Below, in pieces: positions 25,890 through 37,986 of a stretch of DNA of 64,000 bases. The notes under the pieces were generated by a model that saw nothing but the letters and a program-made list of their open reading frames with translations, searched no databases and was not told the origin of the DNA. The position numbers and the translations under genes were made by a program. Position 1 is the first letter of the stretch; every line of letters begins with the position of its first letter. This DNA is from Tillus elongatus. Lineage: Eukaryota > Arthropoda > Insecta > Coleoptera > Cleridae. Where the stretch lies: the NCBI GenBank assembly GCA_964006375.1, contig OZ023262.1:55948366-56012365 (forward strand), given 5' to 3'.

Positions 25890-27644
25890 TAACAACAAAG
25901 ATGCTTTATTCTTGAACGTGAAATAATACATAATCATTACAATCACAGCTTTCAGTAAATTTAACCTAAGACTAGTATAAACGTCTAGAATCTAGCATAA
26001 GATAAAAATAAAACATGTCAGCAAACAAAACACACTAATAATTGGACATAACATACGAGACCAATATAGCATCCCTACCCGTTTTCTCACAGTTGGACAT
26101 GTTTTAATACATATCTCTAAAGTCTCCACCTTAACTTCCATCCATTATCTCTTTCTCACTCAAACCCATCAACTTAAAACTTCCAATTACCATTCTCCCA
26201 GACTATCAGTACGCATTCTCCATCACTCATTTTAAGTCACACGTACACACGCACACACAGCAATAGGCACAAGCACGACACATGCCCACAACCATCCACC
26301 CGTAGTTGCATACCCTATATACTCAATCAGTCACCTTTGTTCACAAAATCATTAAATCTGTTTCTTCCCTCATTCAGGATCCATTCATCTAACTTCTTTT
26401 TTAATGCCTTATAATTTCTAATGCCTCTTATGTTTTCAGGCAGAATGACATATAAATGGAGGCAGAGGTAATTGCAGTGCCTTTGTTCTATATTTTTTTG
26501 GGATCGTAGGAGCTCATAATTCCCACTTCAATTTCTAATATTGTATCATGTTTCCTTTATTTCACCGAGAGTTATAATTTATGTGCAATTCTTATTATTC
26601 TTGAGCAATATAATTGTCGTGGGTCAGGTACTTCAACTTCTTCATACAGAGCATCACTTGGATACGTAATTTGTCTGTCGTATATTATTTTTAATAACCA
26701 CTTTTGTATATTAAACAACTTATACACATGGTTATCATAGGCTCCTCCCCATCCCAATATTGCGTAGCTTATTTGTGACTGAATCAGTAAATAGTAGACG
26801 GCCATCATGTGCTTCACATCTAAGTGAGCTTTATGTCTAGATTTCGACACTAACCCTCGTAGTTTCTTAACAAAACTGGATATGTGTACATTCCACCTCA
26901 TATGTCTATCTATGTATACCCCAATGTACCTGACTTCTTCTGCTTCCGAGATTTACACCTCTACATTTATAATTAAGTGCCCCAAGTTTGGCAGATTATT
27001 ACTGATGTGAAGGGGAGTTACATTGTTTTATCGAAGTTGATTGTTAATTTGTTTGCCCCAAACTACCCAACAATATCTCTAAAATCATTCTGAGCAATAG
27101 TCTTTAACTCGTTCCAGGAATTCCCACTGTAAGATATGCAAACATCGTCGGCAAAGCCAACAATCTTGCCGCAAGTTGTGTGATAAAACAAGCTGTTCAT
27201 ATAAACTATAAATAAGAGAGACCCGAGTACTGTACCCTGTGGCACGCCGTAAGTAACCTCACGGACTTCACTCACATGTCCACCCACTCTCACCATCTGC
27301 TTGCGATCTCTCAAATAATCACAAACAAGTTGATGTGCAGGTCCTCGTATACCATAATTGTATAGCTTTACAAGCAGCCTCTCATTGCAAACTGTGTCAA
27401 AGGCCTTTGATACGTCTAAGAACTCAGACAATAATGGAATATTCATATTCAGGCACTCGTAAATAGTGTTGGTTTCCTCTCTTATGGAGTCCTCGGTTGA
27501 CTTAGCATGTCGAAATCCGTATTGAAACAGTGACAAAACTTCGTTACTTTCTAAAAATCCAACCAAGCGCTCTTTAATGATCTTCTCAAATACTTTTGCT
27601 AAGGTTCTAATAGCGGATATAGGTCTATAGTTTGTGATTTTCAT
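25890..27644 (-). mobile_element. LINE A (Jockey/CR1-like), 5'-truncated, frameshifted
   Basis: Minus-strand RT starts [17 protein letters not shown] (27640) and continues through QYGFRHAKSTED, the LDVSKAFDT-like SEFLDVSKAFDTV, YGVPQGTVLGSLLFIVYMN and GFADDVCIS. The last replaces the usual YADD. The frame stops at 27063. The thumb/C-terminal part resumes at 26901-26572 (NVHISSFVKKL to RQLYCSRIIRIAHKL) and a last piece in another frame reads RNIRGIRNYKALKKKLDEW near 26400. There is an AATAAAG on the minus strand near 25900. Endonuclease and ORF1 are missing, as usual for 5'-truncated LINEs. Clade assignment is tentative. Confidence 0.75.
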
Positions 27645-27662
27645 AAACTATAGACCGATGTC

Positions 27663-27766
<104 letters not shown>

Positions 27767-27849
27767 ATCACATTTTTCTGAATGCGGAGATACCCCATAT
27801 GTATGGTCTAATATTACAGTTTTCAATACAGGGTGGAAATTAAAACGGG

Positions 27850-28700
27850 CCATTCTACGAAACCTCTTCGACCAATCCATCTCTGTGGAAAGACATCGTA
27901 CTTGATACTACCTTATTTAAAGAGCAAAGTGCGGCGGTGCACCGTCTTGTTGAAATCATATCCTTTCATGGGGAATATTAGGTTCCATTACATTCAATTT
28001 TGCTAACATTGTGACAACCTGTTCTCTTAGCATTTCTAAATATCCTGGACCGTTTAGATTTCCTATAAAAACAGGTCCAACTACGTGATCACCAAATACC
28101 AGCCCAACCGTTCAACTTCTGAGGACACTGAGTGTGTGTTTGTCGCATGCAGTGGGGGTTTTCGGCAGCCCAGTATCTGAAATTTTATCTGTTTACATCG
28201 CCATTCAAAAGAAATGTTGTCTCATCGGAAAACAGAACGTCAACAGAATAAATAACATTTCAATGTAACATGTCCAGGAGCTGTTCACAAAATTGCAGTC
28301 TTCTATCAGAATCGCCCTCAGTCAACTCTTGAACGTGTTGTAGTTTATGGGGATGTATTTTGTTTTGTTTTTGAGACACCTTTAAACTGTTGATTGACTA
28401 ACATCATTTTCACGTGCAACTTGCCGGGTAGAAGTTGTTGGTTCTCCTTGAAAAGCCAACAAAATATTAAGTTTTACATCTTTTTCAACAAACTTGGGTC
28501 TCTTAGACAGTGGTTTAACATGTCCATAATCACGAAACTGTGAATGTATCTTAGACACAGTTCCCTGGGTTTGTGGGGGCAAATCTGGATGTATTTCATT
28601 AAATAGGTTAACAACTTGTGCCTATGTTCTACACATATCACCATACCCAATCATCATTAAAACTTCGCAGTGTTTCAGTTAAGTATAGCATTATTAGATC
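27850..28700 (-). pseudogene. mariner-like transposase remnant (N-terminal to catalytic part)
   Basis: Minus-strand reading: MMIGYGD near 28670, TVSKIHSQFRDYGHVKP with an N-terminal HTH-like segment at 28582-28382, FSDETTFLLNG (first Asp) near 28230, RYWAAENPH near 28170, QQDGAPPHF (second Asp) near 27940 and RWIGRRGFVEWP near 27860. The third Asp (SPD) region is missing on this strand. There are many stops and shifts. The motifs match the intact transposase at 37986-39089. Confidence 0.75.
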
Positions 28701-28871
28701 AAAAATGAATTGAAATTATCGGAACAAAATTACGACTATATTATTAGGAGACCGTGCATTCAACACAATACACCACAAAATAAAACAGAACTGTCAAATT
28801 TCACCTTTCACACTGCAAAAATTGGTAGTTAATAAGAAACTATTAATGATACCAAGTACGTTTTAGATAAA

Positions 28872-29082
28872 GCGCCTCCGTGGCCGTGCGGGAAAGTCGA
28901 TTCAGACTTTCCAATACGGACTCGGGGGTCGACGGTTCGATCCTCACCGGCGGCGGATGATTTTTCAAAATCACTGTCGTCGTTGAGATCGAGCTAAAGG
29001 TGGAGGGTAGGTTAGTTTAGATGAGCAAAAAGGGTCAGCAATGGCCTAATTGCCAGTAAGCATCTTACCTTTACCTTTTTTT
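28872..29082 (+). mobile_element. tRNA-derived SINE with perfect target duplication
   Basis: The head is tRNA-like: GCCTCCGTGGCCGTGCGGG (A box region) and GGTTCGATCC (B box, about 28936). A unique body follows and the end is CTTTACCTTTTTT. It is flanked by an exact 14-bp duplication, acgttttagataaa, at 28858-28871 and 29083-29096. Such flanks are the signature of LINE-mediated insertion, and perfect copies suggest a fairly recent event. It sits inside mariner-like element 2. Confidence 0.93.
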
Positions 29083-29127
29083 ACGTTTTAGATAAAAGAC
29101 AAGATAAGAAATTTAAGATAAGAGTCA

Positions 29128-29197
29128 GTGAAGAATTCCAGAGCAGATTATTTCGTTGTGCGCAAGTGAATGGTGAACATTTTGAACATTTATGATA
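29128..29197 (+). pseudogene. mariner-like transposase C-terminal fragment (opposite strand)
   Basis: Plus-strand reading gives EEFQSRLFRC followed by QVNGEHFEHL and a stop, matching the final residues of the intact transposase (EVNGEHFEHL). The rest of the transposase lies on the minus strand to the left, so part of the element has been inverted. Confidence 0.72.
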
Positions 29198-29350
29198 AGA
29201 AAGGGACGTTTTTATTAAGTTTATTTTCGAGGTATGAATTTCAGGGTAAACTATTTTAATATTCCGGTATTAAATTTCCTCCCTGTATTGAAGACTGTAA
29301 TATTAGATTATACATATGGGGTATCTCCGCATTCAGAAAAATGTGATCCA

Positions 29351-30263
<913 letters not shown>

Positions 30264-30445
30264 TGCAGTTGTCGAGTGTACGTCGAAGCGTTAACACTTA
30301 AAAAGTGCTGCCGAGATTTTTGTTTTAAATTCAGCAATTAGCTAAAGTTTAAAATAAAGTATTGTAGTAGTTTGATAATATTTACGGAAAAAAAATTAAA
30401 TTAACCTACGTTTAAAAAAAAATTGTATGATAAATATAATTAAAA

Positions 30446-31892
30446 ATGGATAGTGGAGAATATGGTGAAGCTGGCTATAATAGAAAGGGACCAGATCGAG
30501 AAGATGTGCTTATCGATGCAGACGAGTATAAGGAAAACGTAACCGGTGAGATTGTTCCATCTATTAAATCTAATAATTTAGAATCAATAAATAAAAATGA
30601 TAATTTAACTAATGTAAATTTAGCTGATAAGGATGAAAGGAATGTTAAGAATTCACAACGTGTAGACGCTGAAATTAAGAGAAATAATATTGATAAAAGT
30701 ATTCGATATCGTTCGACTGATAAAGGTCCTTTCTTTGTTTATATTGAACATGAACAAAAAAATGTTGGTAAACTTCACGCATCTAGAATCGGTCATTATA
30801 TTTTTAAAGTTGCAAAATTAGGAAATTCTGTTAGGGATATTAAGAATATAGGAATAAATAGAGTCAAAATTGAATGTGATTCCTATTTATCAGCAAATGC
30901 ATTAATTGAAAATAGAGCTTTGATAGAAAATAAATTTATTGCATATATACCAAAATTTTTAAAGCAGAGAAAAGGTGTTGTTCGTTATGTGGATACATTT
31001 TTTGATGATAATTATCTTTTAAAAGAAATAGAATCCAGTATAGAAGTAGTAGAAGTCAAACGTATTATGAGAAAGGTGACGCAATTAGACGGAACTTTTA
31101 AATTAGTACCTAGGGAAACGACAATAGTCTCCTTTTATGGGTCAGAGTTGCCAGAATATATTAAGCTTAATGGAGTTAGACTGTCAGTTGAACCATATAT
31201 TTATTCGGTCGTTATCTGCTATAGGTGTATGAGGTTCGGTCATGTGCAACAACAGTGTCGCGCTAAACAAAGATGTAGACACTGCGCGCAAGAACATGAG
31301 GGCACTTGTGTGTCTGTTATAAAAGTTTGTGTACATTGCAAATCAAATGAGCATATATCTACAGATAAAAACTGTCCAGTATTTGTAAAACAAAAAGCAA
31401 TCAAAAAGATTATGGCGGAAAAAAACATTTCGTACAAAGAAGCAGAAAGTATTTTAGATAATCCACAATTATATTCCAATATTTTGAGTAGTAATCGTTT
31501 CGCACTGCTTTCTGATAATTATGACAGGGAATTTCCGACAATATCTCCTTTTAAATTTCCTTCAGCTTCGTTCAGAAGAAACCAGCGATATTCACAAAAC
31601 AATGTCGATAACACTAACCAGTCCAAAAAAAGGAAAACAAGCGGATCTCCTTCTCATTCACCTCTACCCCAATCCATTTTTAAAAACTACTCAGTTATCT
31701 TCTGTGTTACCAAACCCTCATAGAGATGAATACCAGGCATATAAAAATAAACTAGTTGAGCAAATTTCGGAAATAATTCCAGCCATTCTACAGAAATTAA
31801 TACCCGGAACAGCAACAGCAATTAACATACCAGATTTAGCATATATTAAAGAGTTGTTATCTACATATCTTGCTAAAAAAACAAATTCATGA
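30446..31892 (+). CDS. ORF1 (gag-like) of the I-like LINE, one frameshift
   Basis: The open frame from ATG 30446 encodes an RNA-binding protein: a charged N-terminus, a middle region beginning near FVYIEHEQKNVGKLHASRIG, then three zinc knuckles from about residue 258 (CYRCMRFGHVQQQC, CRHCAQEHEGTC, CVHCKSNEHIS). Its own frame stops at 31723, but a shift near 31680 (CCATTTTTAAAAAC) gives a continuation to 31892 (NPHRDEYQAYKNKLVEQ). That stop, TGA at 31890-31892, overlaps the ORF2 start as ATGA. This suggests ORF2 is reached by termination-reinitiation. Confidence 0.85.
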
Positions 31893-34648
31893 ACAAACAA
31901 CTTAAAAAAAATTTAGAAATTTTGCAGTGGAATGCGCGTTCTATTCAAAGAAATAAACATACATTATCTAATTTTTTATTGCAAAATTCAATAGACATAG
32001 TTATAATAAGCGAGACTCATTTAAACGTAAGACATAATTTTAATTTTAATGGGTATAATATTGTTCGCATGGATAGGCAATATGATAGAAAAGGAGGTGG
32101 AGTAGCTATATTTATAGCAAACTATTTAAAATATAAAAAAATTGATGTGGTGGGCATTTCCAATCAACAGATAGGAGTGTGCGCGATTTGTTTAATAGAA
32201 TTGGATTTATATATCATTTCCTTATATGTACCTCCTAACAATAATGTAAGTTATGGTGATTGGAATTGTTTGCTGCAACAGTTTCAAAATAAAAAGGTGG
32301 TCATGGGAGGCGATCTTAATGCCCATAATAGTTTATGGGGATCTCCAAGAGATAATGCTGCAGGCACTCGCCTTGCAGATGCTATTGATAATCATGATAT
32401 TATAGTCCTGAACGATGGAACACCAACTAAGATCACTAGACCTAATGAATTACCATCAGTTATTGACATAACACTGGCCAGTCCATCTTTAGCCAATTGT
32501 TCGACCTGGAAGGTGCTTGATGATACCCTTGGCTCTGATCATTTCCCGGTAGTTACTGTTATTCATAAAGAACACTTGCAAGACAAGACTAAGCCATATT
32601 TGAAATGGAGCGAAACATCAGCAGACTGGAATGCATTCCAAGATGTTTTAGATAAAGCTATGTCAAAGGCACCCAAAAACATGTCCTCTAAAGAGAAATT
32701 TGTATTTTTTGTTAATTCTTTAGCAAATGCTGCGGATAGCTCAATGAAACTCAAAAAAGCTTCAAACTCAAAATCGAGACTTCCAGTGTGGTTCGATAAT
32801 GAATGTTTTGATGTACTAGCTCAGCGTAAGAATGCACTGCACACATACCAGTTAACGTCAAATTTAACCAATTATTTAACCTATAAAAATATAGATGCTC
32901 AGTCAAAACGTTTGTTTAAACTTAAATGCAAAAATGCATGGCAAAATTTTGTTTCTAACCTTAAAAGGACTACACCGCTGTCAGATATATGGCGCTTTGT
33001 GAGGAGAATTTGTAATAAAAATTTTAGTTCAAAAACCATGCCTTTACCAGAATCTCTTATTAATGACCTATTACAACAATTTGCACCTCCATCTGCATAT
33101 CAGTCTTTGATCACCGAGGGCGCCAGTTATGATGATAATAGCATTATGGGTCAACCCTTTAACAGGGAAGAGTTGGATACTGCTCAGAAACACACACAAA
33201 ACACATCACCAGGTAAAGACAAATTTACCTATAACATGTTAAATAACATGTCAGATACTGCAAAAGTATACTTATTACAAATGTATAACGATTGGTGGGT
33301 GAACTGTAATTATACTGACTCTATAAAAGATATCATCATCTGCCTCTTATACAAAGCTGGCAAAGATCCTAATTTAACGTCCTCATACCGTCCCATTTCC
33401 TTACTTTCTTGCATCTTCAAAACCTTTGAGAGAATGATAAAGGCGCGACTTGAATGGTTTTATGAATATAGATCATTGTTGCCGCAAAACCAATATGGTT
33501 TTCGCAAAAGTAGAGGTACTATACATGCAATTTCTCACATGGTGTCAGATATTCAATGCAGTTTTTCTAAAAATAATTACGTAGGTTGTGTTTTTGTTGA
33601 CATACAGGGAGCATATGATTCTGTTAATTTAAAAATATTGAAAAACAAACTAATATTAGACGGATTGTCAGACAGAGTTGCCAGTAACATTGTTGAGTTA
33701 TATAATGCAAGACAAATATATATTAGAGATACATATAACAACTTACATGGTCCATTACTTACATCTAGAGGTCTGCCGCAGGGATCCATTCTAAGCCCCT
33801 TGCTATTTAACATTTACACAGCTGAGTTGCATAAACTATTTGAAGATTCAGTGCAGTGCATTCAGTATGCTGATGACATTTGTTTATACATTAATGGTTA
33901 TTCATATCAATATTGTGTCAATAAACTTGAGTATATTATGTCAATTTTAAATAAGTGGCTCTTTGAGCAAGGCTTTGAACTTAGTCCTCAAAAAACTTGC
34001 GTTATGTTTTTTACTAGGCATAGATTAAGAATAAGCAATACAATAAGACTTCAAAATTGTGATATTCCAATAGTTAAAGAATATAAATATCTGGGTGTTA
34101 TCTTTGATATGAAATTGTTGTGGACTTCGCATATCAAATATATTAAGGGAAGGTGCGAACGAGGAATGAACTTACTAAGGTCAGTTTGTAAATCAACGTG
34201 GGGTGCAGATGTTAAGATATGTCTAATGTTTTATAGATGTTACATTAGGTCGATTATAGATTATGGTTGCGTCGTATATGGATCTTCTTCAAACTCTAAT
34301 TTAAAAATAATAGATCGCATACAAACGAAAGCAATTAAAATATGTATTGGTGCGATGAAATCATCACCAAATAATGCGGTCCTAGTGGAAAGCCAGGAAC
34401 CACCGATATATTTAAGAAGGGCATTTTTGGCCAAAAAACTAGTTATAGAATGGCGACACTATTATCCATTGCGTTTAAAGGTATTATATTGGCTTTTTCT
34501 TGAATGCTTGTCTAATACTTATTGGTCAAAAAAAATAATCCACCATTGGTTGATGCATACGGCAATACAATGCACTTTGCTGACGCGATTGTTCCAAAAG
34601 ACAAAATCCCAATATTTACCCTACTCTATCAAAAAATGCACAAAATAG
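31889..34648 (+). CDS. ORF2: endonuclease and reverse transcriptase of the I-like LINE
   Basis: An AP-type endonuclease occupies about residues 8-225, with QWNARS, SETHL (Glu42), GGDLNAHN (Asp142, Asn144) and SDHFPV (216-221), all the expected catalytic motifs. The reverse transcriptase holds SYRPISLLS, NQYGFRKSRGT, VFVDIQGAYDSV, GLPQGSILSPLLFNIYT and YADD at residues 660-663. The last residues after about 34515 are out of frame; the true continuation is the next frame from 34522, through an eight-A run. Priming and copying would take place at the chromosomal target. Confidence 0.92.
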   Translation: MNKQLKKNLEILQWNARSIQRNKHTLSNFLLQNSIDIVIISETHLNVRHNFNFNGYNIVRMDRQYDRKGGGVAIFIANYLKYKKIDVVGISNQQIGVCAICLIELDLYIISLYVPPNNNVSYGDWNCLLQQFQNKKVVMGGDLNAHNSLWGSPRDNAAGTRLADAIDNHDIIVLNDGTPTKITRPNELPSVIDITLASPSLANCSTWKVLDDTLGSDHFPVVTVIHKEHLQDKTKPYLKWSETSADWNAFQDVLDKAMSKAPKNMSSKEKFVFFVNSLANAADSSMKLKKASNSKSRLPVWFDNECFDVLAQRKNALHTYQLTSNLTNYLTYKNIDAQSKRLFKLKCKNAWQNFVSNLKRTTPLSDIWRFVRRICNKNFSSKTMPLPESLINDLLQQFAPPSAYQSLITEGASYDDNSIMGQPFNREELDTAQKHTQNTSPGKDKFTYNMLNNMSDTAKVYLLQMYNDWWVNCNYTDSIKDIIICLLYKAGKDPNLTSSYRPISLLSCIFKTFERMIKARLEWFYEYRSLLPQNQYGFRKSRGTIHAISHMVSDIQCSFSKNNYVGCVFVDIQGAYDSVNLKILKNKLILDGLSDRVASNIVELYNARQIYIRDTYNNLHGPLLTSRGLPQGSILSPLLFNIYTAELHKLFEDSVQCIQYADDICLYINGYSYQYCVNKLEYIMSILNKWLFEQGFELSPQKTCVMFFTRHRLRISNTIRLQNCDIPIVKEYKYLGVIFDMKLLWTSHIKYIKGRCERGMNLLRSVCKSTWGADVKICLMFYRCYIRSIIDYGCVVYGSSSNSNLKIIDRIQTKAIKICIGAMKSSPNNAVLVESQEPPIYLRRAFLAKKLVIEWRHYYPLRLKVLYWLFLECLSNTYWSKKIIHHWLMHTAIQCTLLTRLFQKTKSQYLPYSIKKCTK

Positions 34649-35598
34649 ATATAATATTTCCAAATTACACCACTTTCCCATCTCTAAATCGTTCCATACT
34701 TAAAGCAACATTGGAAAAGTTTGACAAATATACACAAATATATACAGATGGTTCAAAATCCTTATCTGGGACAGGCTGTGCTTTTTATTCCCAAGACGGT
34801 AGATACCAAAAAATTAAATTAAATAATATAGCATCTATTTACACTGCGGAGGCATATGCCTTGTATGAAGCACTTCAATGGTCAATTGAAAACAAAATTA
34901 AACATACGCTAATTTTATCAGATTCCAAATCAGTTCTGCTTTCACTTAAAAATTACACCAGACATGGCAAAAATCCAGTAATATCTGACATTATCAGTCT
35001 GTATCAGTCGATAAAGGATGGTGGTAATCGAGTCATATTTATGTGGATAAAAGGGCACACGGGACTAGCAGGCAACGAAATAGCAGACAAACTAGCTAAA
35101 GAATCTATTGAAAGTCCAAACAAAATAATAAACTGGATTACTGCTGACGATGTAAATCAAAAAATTAAATTTGAAATAAGGGAAACGTGGGAAAGTGTTT
35201 GGCATGAGTTTGTTAACAAAACAACTAACCGATATACACTTATTCATCCAATGTTGCCTAAAAAAATTCCACACATTGACGAATTTATTATGCCAAGGTA
35301 CTATACTACTGTAATTACCAGAATGAAGCTGAATCACGGCTGCTTTCCACAACACCTACATAAAATAGGCATTAGTAACAATCCTTATTGTACATGTGAC
35401 AACAGTTACCTAGGAACTTTAGAACACCTCATGTTTCAGTGCAGTTTGTATAACCCGACACGTAAACAACTCTGGAAAGAACTCAAAGATGCAGGAGTAG
35501 AGTTTCCTGTGAACTTAGCCACACTTATTTGTACAAATAGCCTGAAAATCTATAATATACTTATAAAATTCATTCGGCATACAAAAATCAAAATTTAG
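34522..35598 (+). CDS. ORF2 continuation: RNase H and C-terminal Cys/His motif
   Basis: Frame of 358 codons, shifted relative to the RT part. RNase H signature residues are in place: YTDGSKS (Asp76), TAEAYAL (Glu), LSDSKSV (Asp) and the GHTGLAGNEIAD pair of His and Asp. The C-terminal CTCDNSYLGTLEHLMFQC is a Cys-His motif typical of ORF2 ends in this LINE group. The ATG at 34522 is likely not a real start; the domain belongs to ORF2. Confidence 0.88.
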   Translation: MVKKNNPPLVDAYGNTMHFADAIVPKDKIPIFTLLYQKMHKIDIIFPNYTTFPSLNRSILKATLEKFDKYTQIYTDGSKSLSGTGCAFYSQDGRYQKIKLNNIASIYTAEAYALYEALQWSIENKIKHTLILSDSKSVLLSLKNYTRHGKNPVISDIISLYQSIKDGGNRVIFMWIKGHTGLAGNEIADKLAKESIESPNKIINWITADDVNQKIKFEIRETWESVWHEFVNKTTNRYTLIHPMLPKKIPHIDEFIMPRYYTTVITRMKLNHGCFPQHLHKIGISNNPYCTCDNSYLGTLEHLMFQCSLYNPTRKQLWKELKDAGVEFPVNLATLICTNSLKIYNILIKFIRHTKIKI

Positions 35599-35790
35599 TT
35601 TTGCTATTTCTCTATATGTGTATTTTAGTATTAGCCTTAGTTAATAATAATATTGATATAAATTTAGTTTTCCTACTGTCTCACCTATTGTTTTTCATCC
35701 CATGTCATTAGCTGTCCAGTGTTGTTTGTGTAAAAAAAATGCCCTGAAGGACACCTGGGCGAGAAGCGAGTATCCTATGTTTCTATCCTT

Positions 35791-36212
35791 AACAATAAGT
35801 AAGAACACAAACATTTATATTTTGCCAAAATCGATATGTTAGAAGATAAATATTGCTTATGCTATAGCCATTTAGAAATAGTCATACTCTGTAAGAGCTT
35901 ACACATAAAGGTACGTCTATCGCTTTAACCCTCCCTATTGCTGTAAGTATTGATATCCATGCTGCAAATTATAAATATATTTGAAGGAGAATCGCTTTTT
36001 ATAACAATGTATAGATATAACAATGGTACAAATTTACTGCAGAGTTTTGTGGCCAATGGACGTAATGTCCGAAGCCAATTCCTTCCACACATTTACCAAT
36101 TTGAGTGCGCTGAATTCAAAAATACAATTGAAATGTTTTCATCACGTCCATATTTTTAGATAGATAACTGAAATGCATCTACATGTATCCAATATTCATT
36201 ATACATATAAAA
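35791..36212. other. Non-coding, no feature recognised
   Basis: AT-rich stretch between the LINE 3' end and the next ACH fragment. Confidence 0.4.
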
Positions 36213-37343
36213 GTCTGGACGCAGCAAGTGCGTTATGGTAGTGAATTTTCATTAAAATGTTTTTAATAGCAAATATTATGTGTGTTTTGTTAAAGAAAGC
36301 AGGCATAATATTTGGTTACCAGTATAACATATACAGTAGAATGGGGAGATAGACTATTGAATTTTGAAAAATTTCTTCAAATGAGCGGGAACTAGGCCCC
36401 CTAGAACCCATATCCGTGGTCAGTTTCAATAATGGACGGATTTTGATAACATTTCCTTTCTTTTATTAATGACTTTGATGAGTTCGTTAGCTAGGAAAAT
36501 GGAACTAGGTGTTCCGGGAAAATGTTGGGTTTTCTTTCGTAAAAAAATTTTATCTCCGAAAATTAAAAAGCTCTGATAGCCAAAATTGGTAATCAGATTA
36601 ATATTAATGAGTGCAAACTAGGCCCCCTAGAATCCATATGAATTTCTACGGTAAAGCTAAATATAATTCTTATTATAGATGATACGAGAGAACAATTGTA
36701 TACGATAATTATAGGGTGTGTTGAGCATCTTATAAAATTATTTTGACAATCACAGGATGGCCGTAAATCGTTGGTGATACCTAATTTTGTTTTTCGAACA
36801 TCCCTTATATTATTACCGTTCTGCATTTCCTATCGAAATATGATGCGTTTGTCATAAAAAAATCTAGACGCAGTAAATGCGTTTTGGTAGCTAATTTTCA
36901 AGGCTAGATGGAAGAAATGAGCCAGGGCTGACAATTTACAAAATTGTTAGTTGGTTGTACACAGTCTCTATTTTATAACATTTTGTGTTATTTGGAGCTG
37001 TCGTGACAACATACCACTTGGTTCCGCAACGAGATGGCGACTCTTGCCTTACATTTCACTATATGCAGCGAATTTTCAGTAAATGCTTCAACGTTTAATA
37101 ACTCAATTTGCTATTAACCTGAGGTGCGTTGGCTACGAAACGAGTTTTCTCGGAAACATTTCAAGCTTATTTTCGGAAAATTTGTCTACATTTTCAAATA
37201 AGTTATTTTGATAAAATATGGTACATTGTGTCTAGGCTATACCGGTAACCAAATTGAGCCCTGCTTGCATTAAAGAGACATATTTGCTATTAAAAACATT
37301 TTAATGAAAATTCACTTCCATAACGCACTTGCTACATCCAGAC
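36213..37343. mobile_element. ACH repeat cluster, rearranged
   Basis: Mixed pieces: a minus-oriented 3' terminus (GGACGCAGCAAGTGCGTT at 36216) that breaks into a plus-oriented 5' block and body (36342-36595). This body has no AT array between TATCCGTGGTCAGTTTC and the following sequence, the only such case seen. Next come a TATAGGGTGTGTTGAGC segment (36710), a 3' module start (36865), a foreign stretch of about 165 bp (36903-37068) and the rest of the module, ending AACGCACTTGCTACATCC at 37321. Confidence 0.65.
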
Positions 37344-37466
37344 TGTTTAGTGAATTTTCTTTAAAAAAAATCACTAATGAGGAGATCCCTTGAATTTTGA
37401 AAAAATTTCTTCAAATGAGCACTATTTGGGACCCCTGGAACCCAAATCCGAGGTCGGTTTCAGACT

Positions 37467-37985
<519 letters not shown>

Positions 37986-37986
<1 letters not shown>

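Larger units (their letters stand above)
30264..35790 (+). mobile_element. I-like non-LTR retrotransposon, nearly full length
   Basis: The two-ORF layout is complete: gag with zinc knuckles, then endonuclease, reverse transcriptase, RNase H and a C-terminal Cys/His motif. The RNase H domain points to the I/R1/LOA group rather than Jockey or CR1. The 5' start near 30264 (GCAGTTGTCGAGTG) and the 3' end near 35790 (CTTAACAATAAGTAAG, possibly a TAA-type tail) are estimates. I did not find target duplications. Only two disruptions are visible, both single-base frame changes in or beside A/T runs (near 31680 and 34525), so the copy is young or the assembly is wrong at these runs. Confidence 0.85.
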
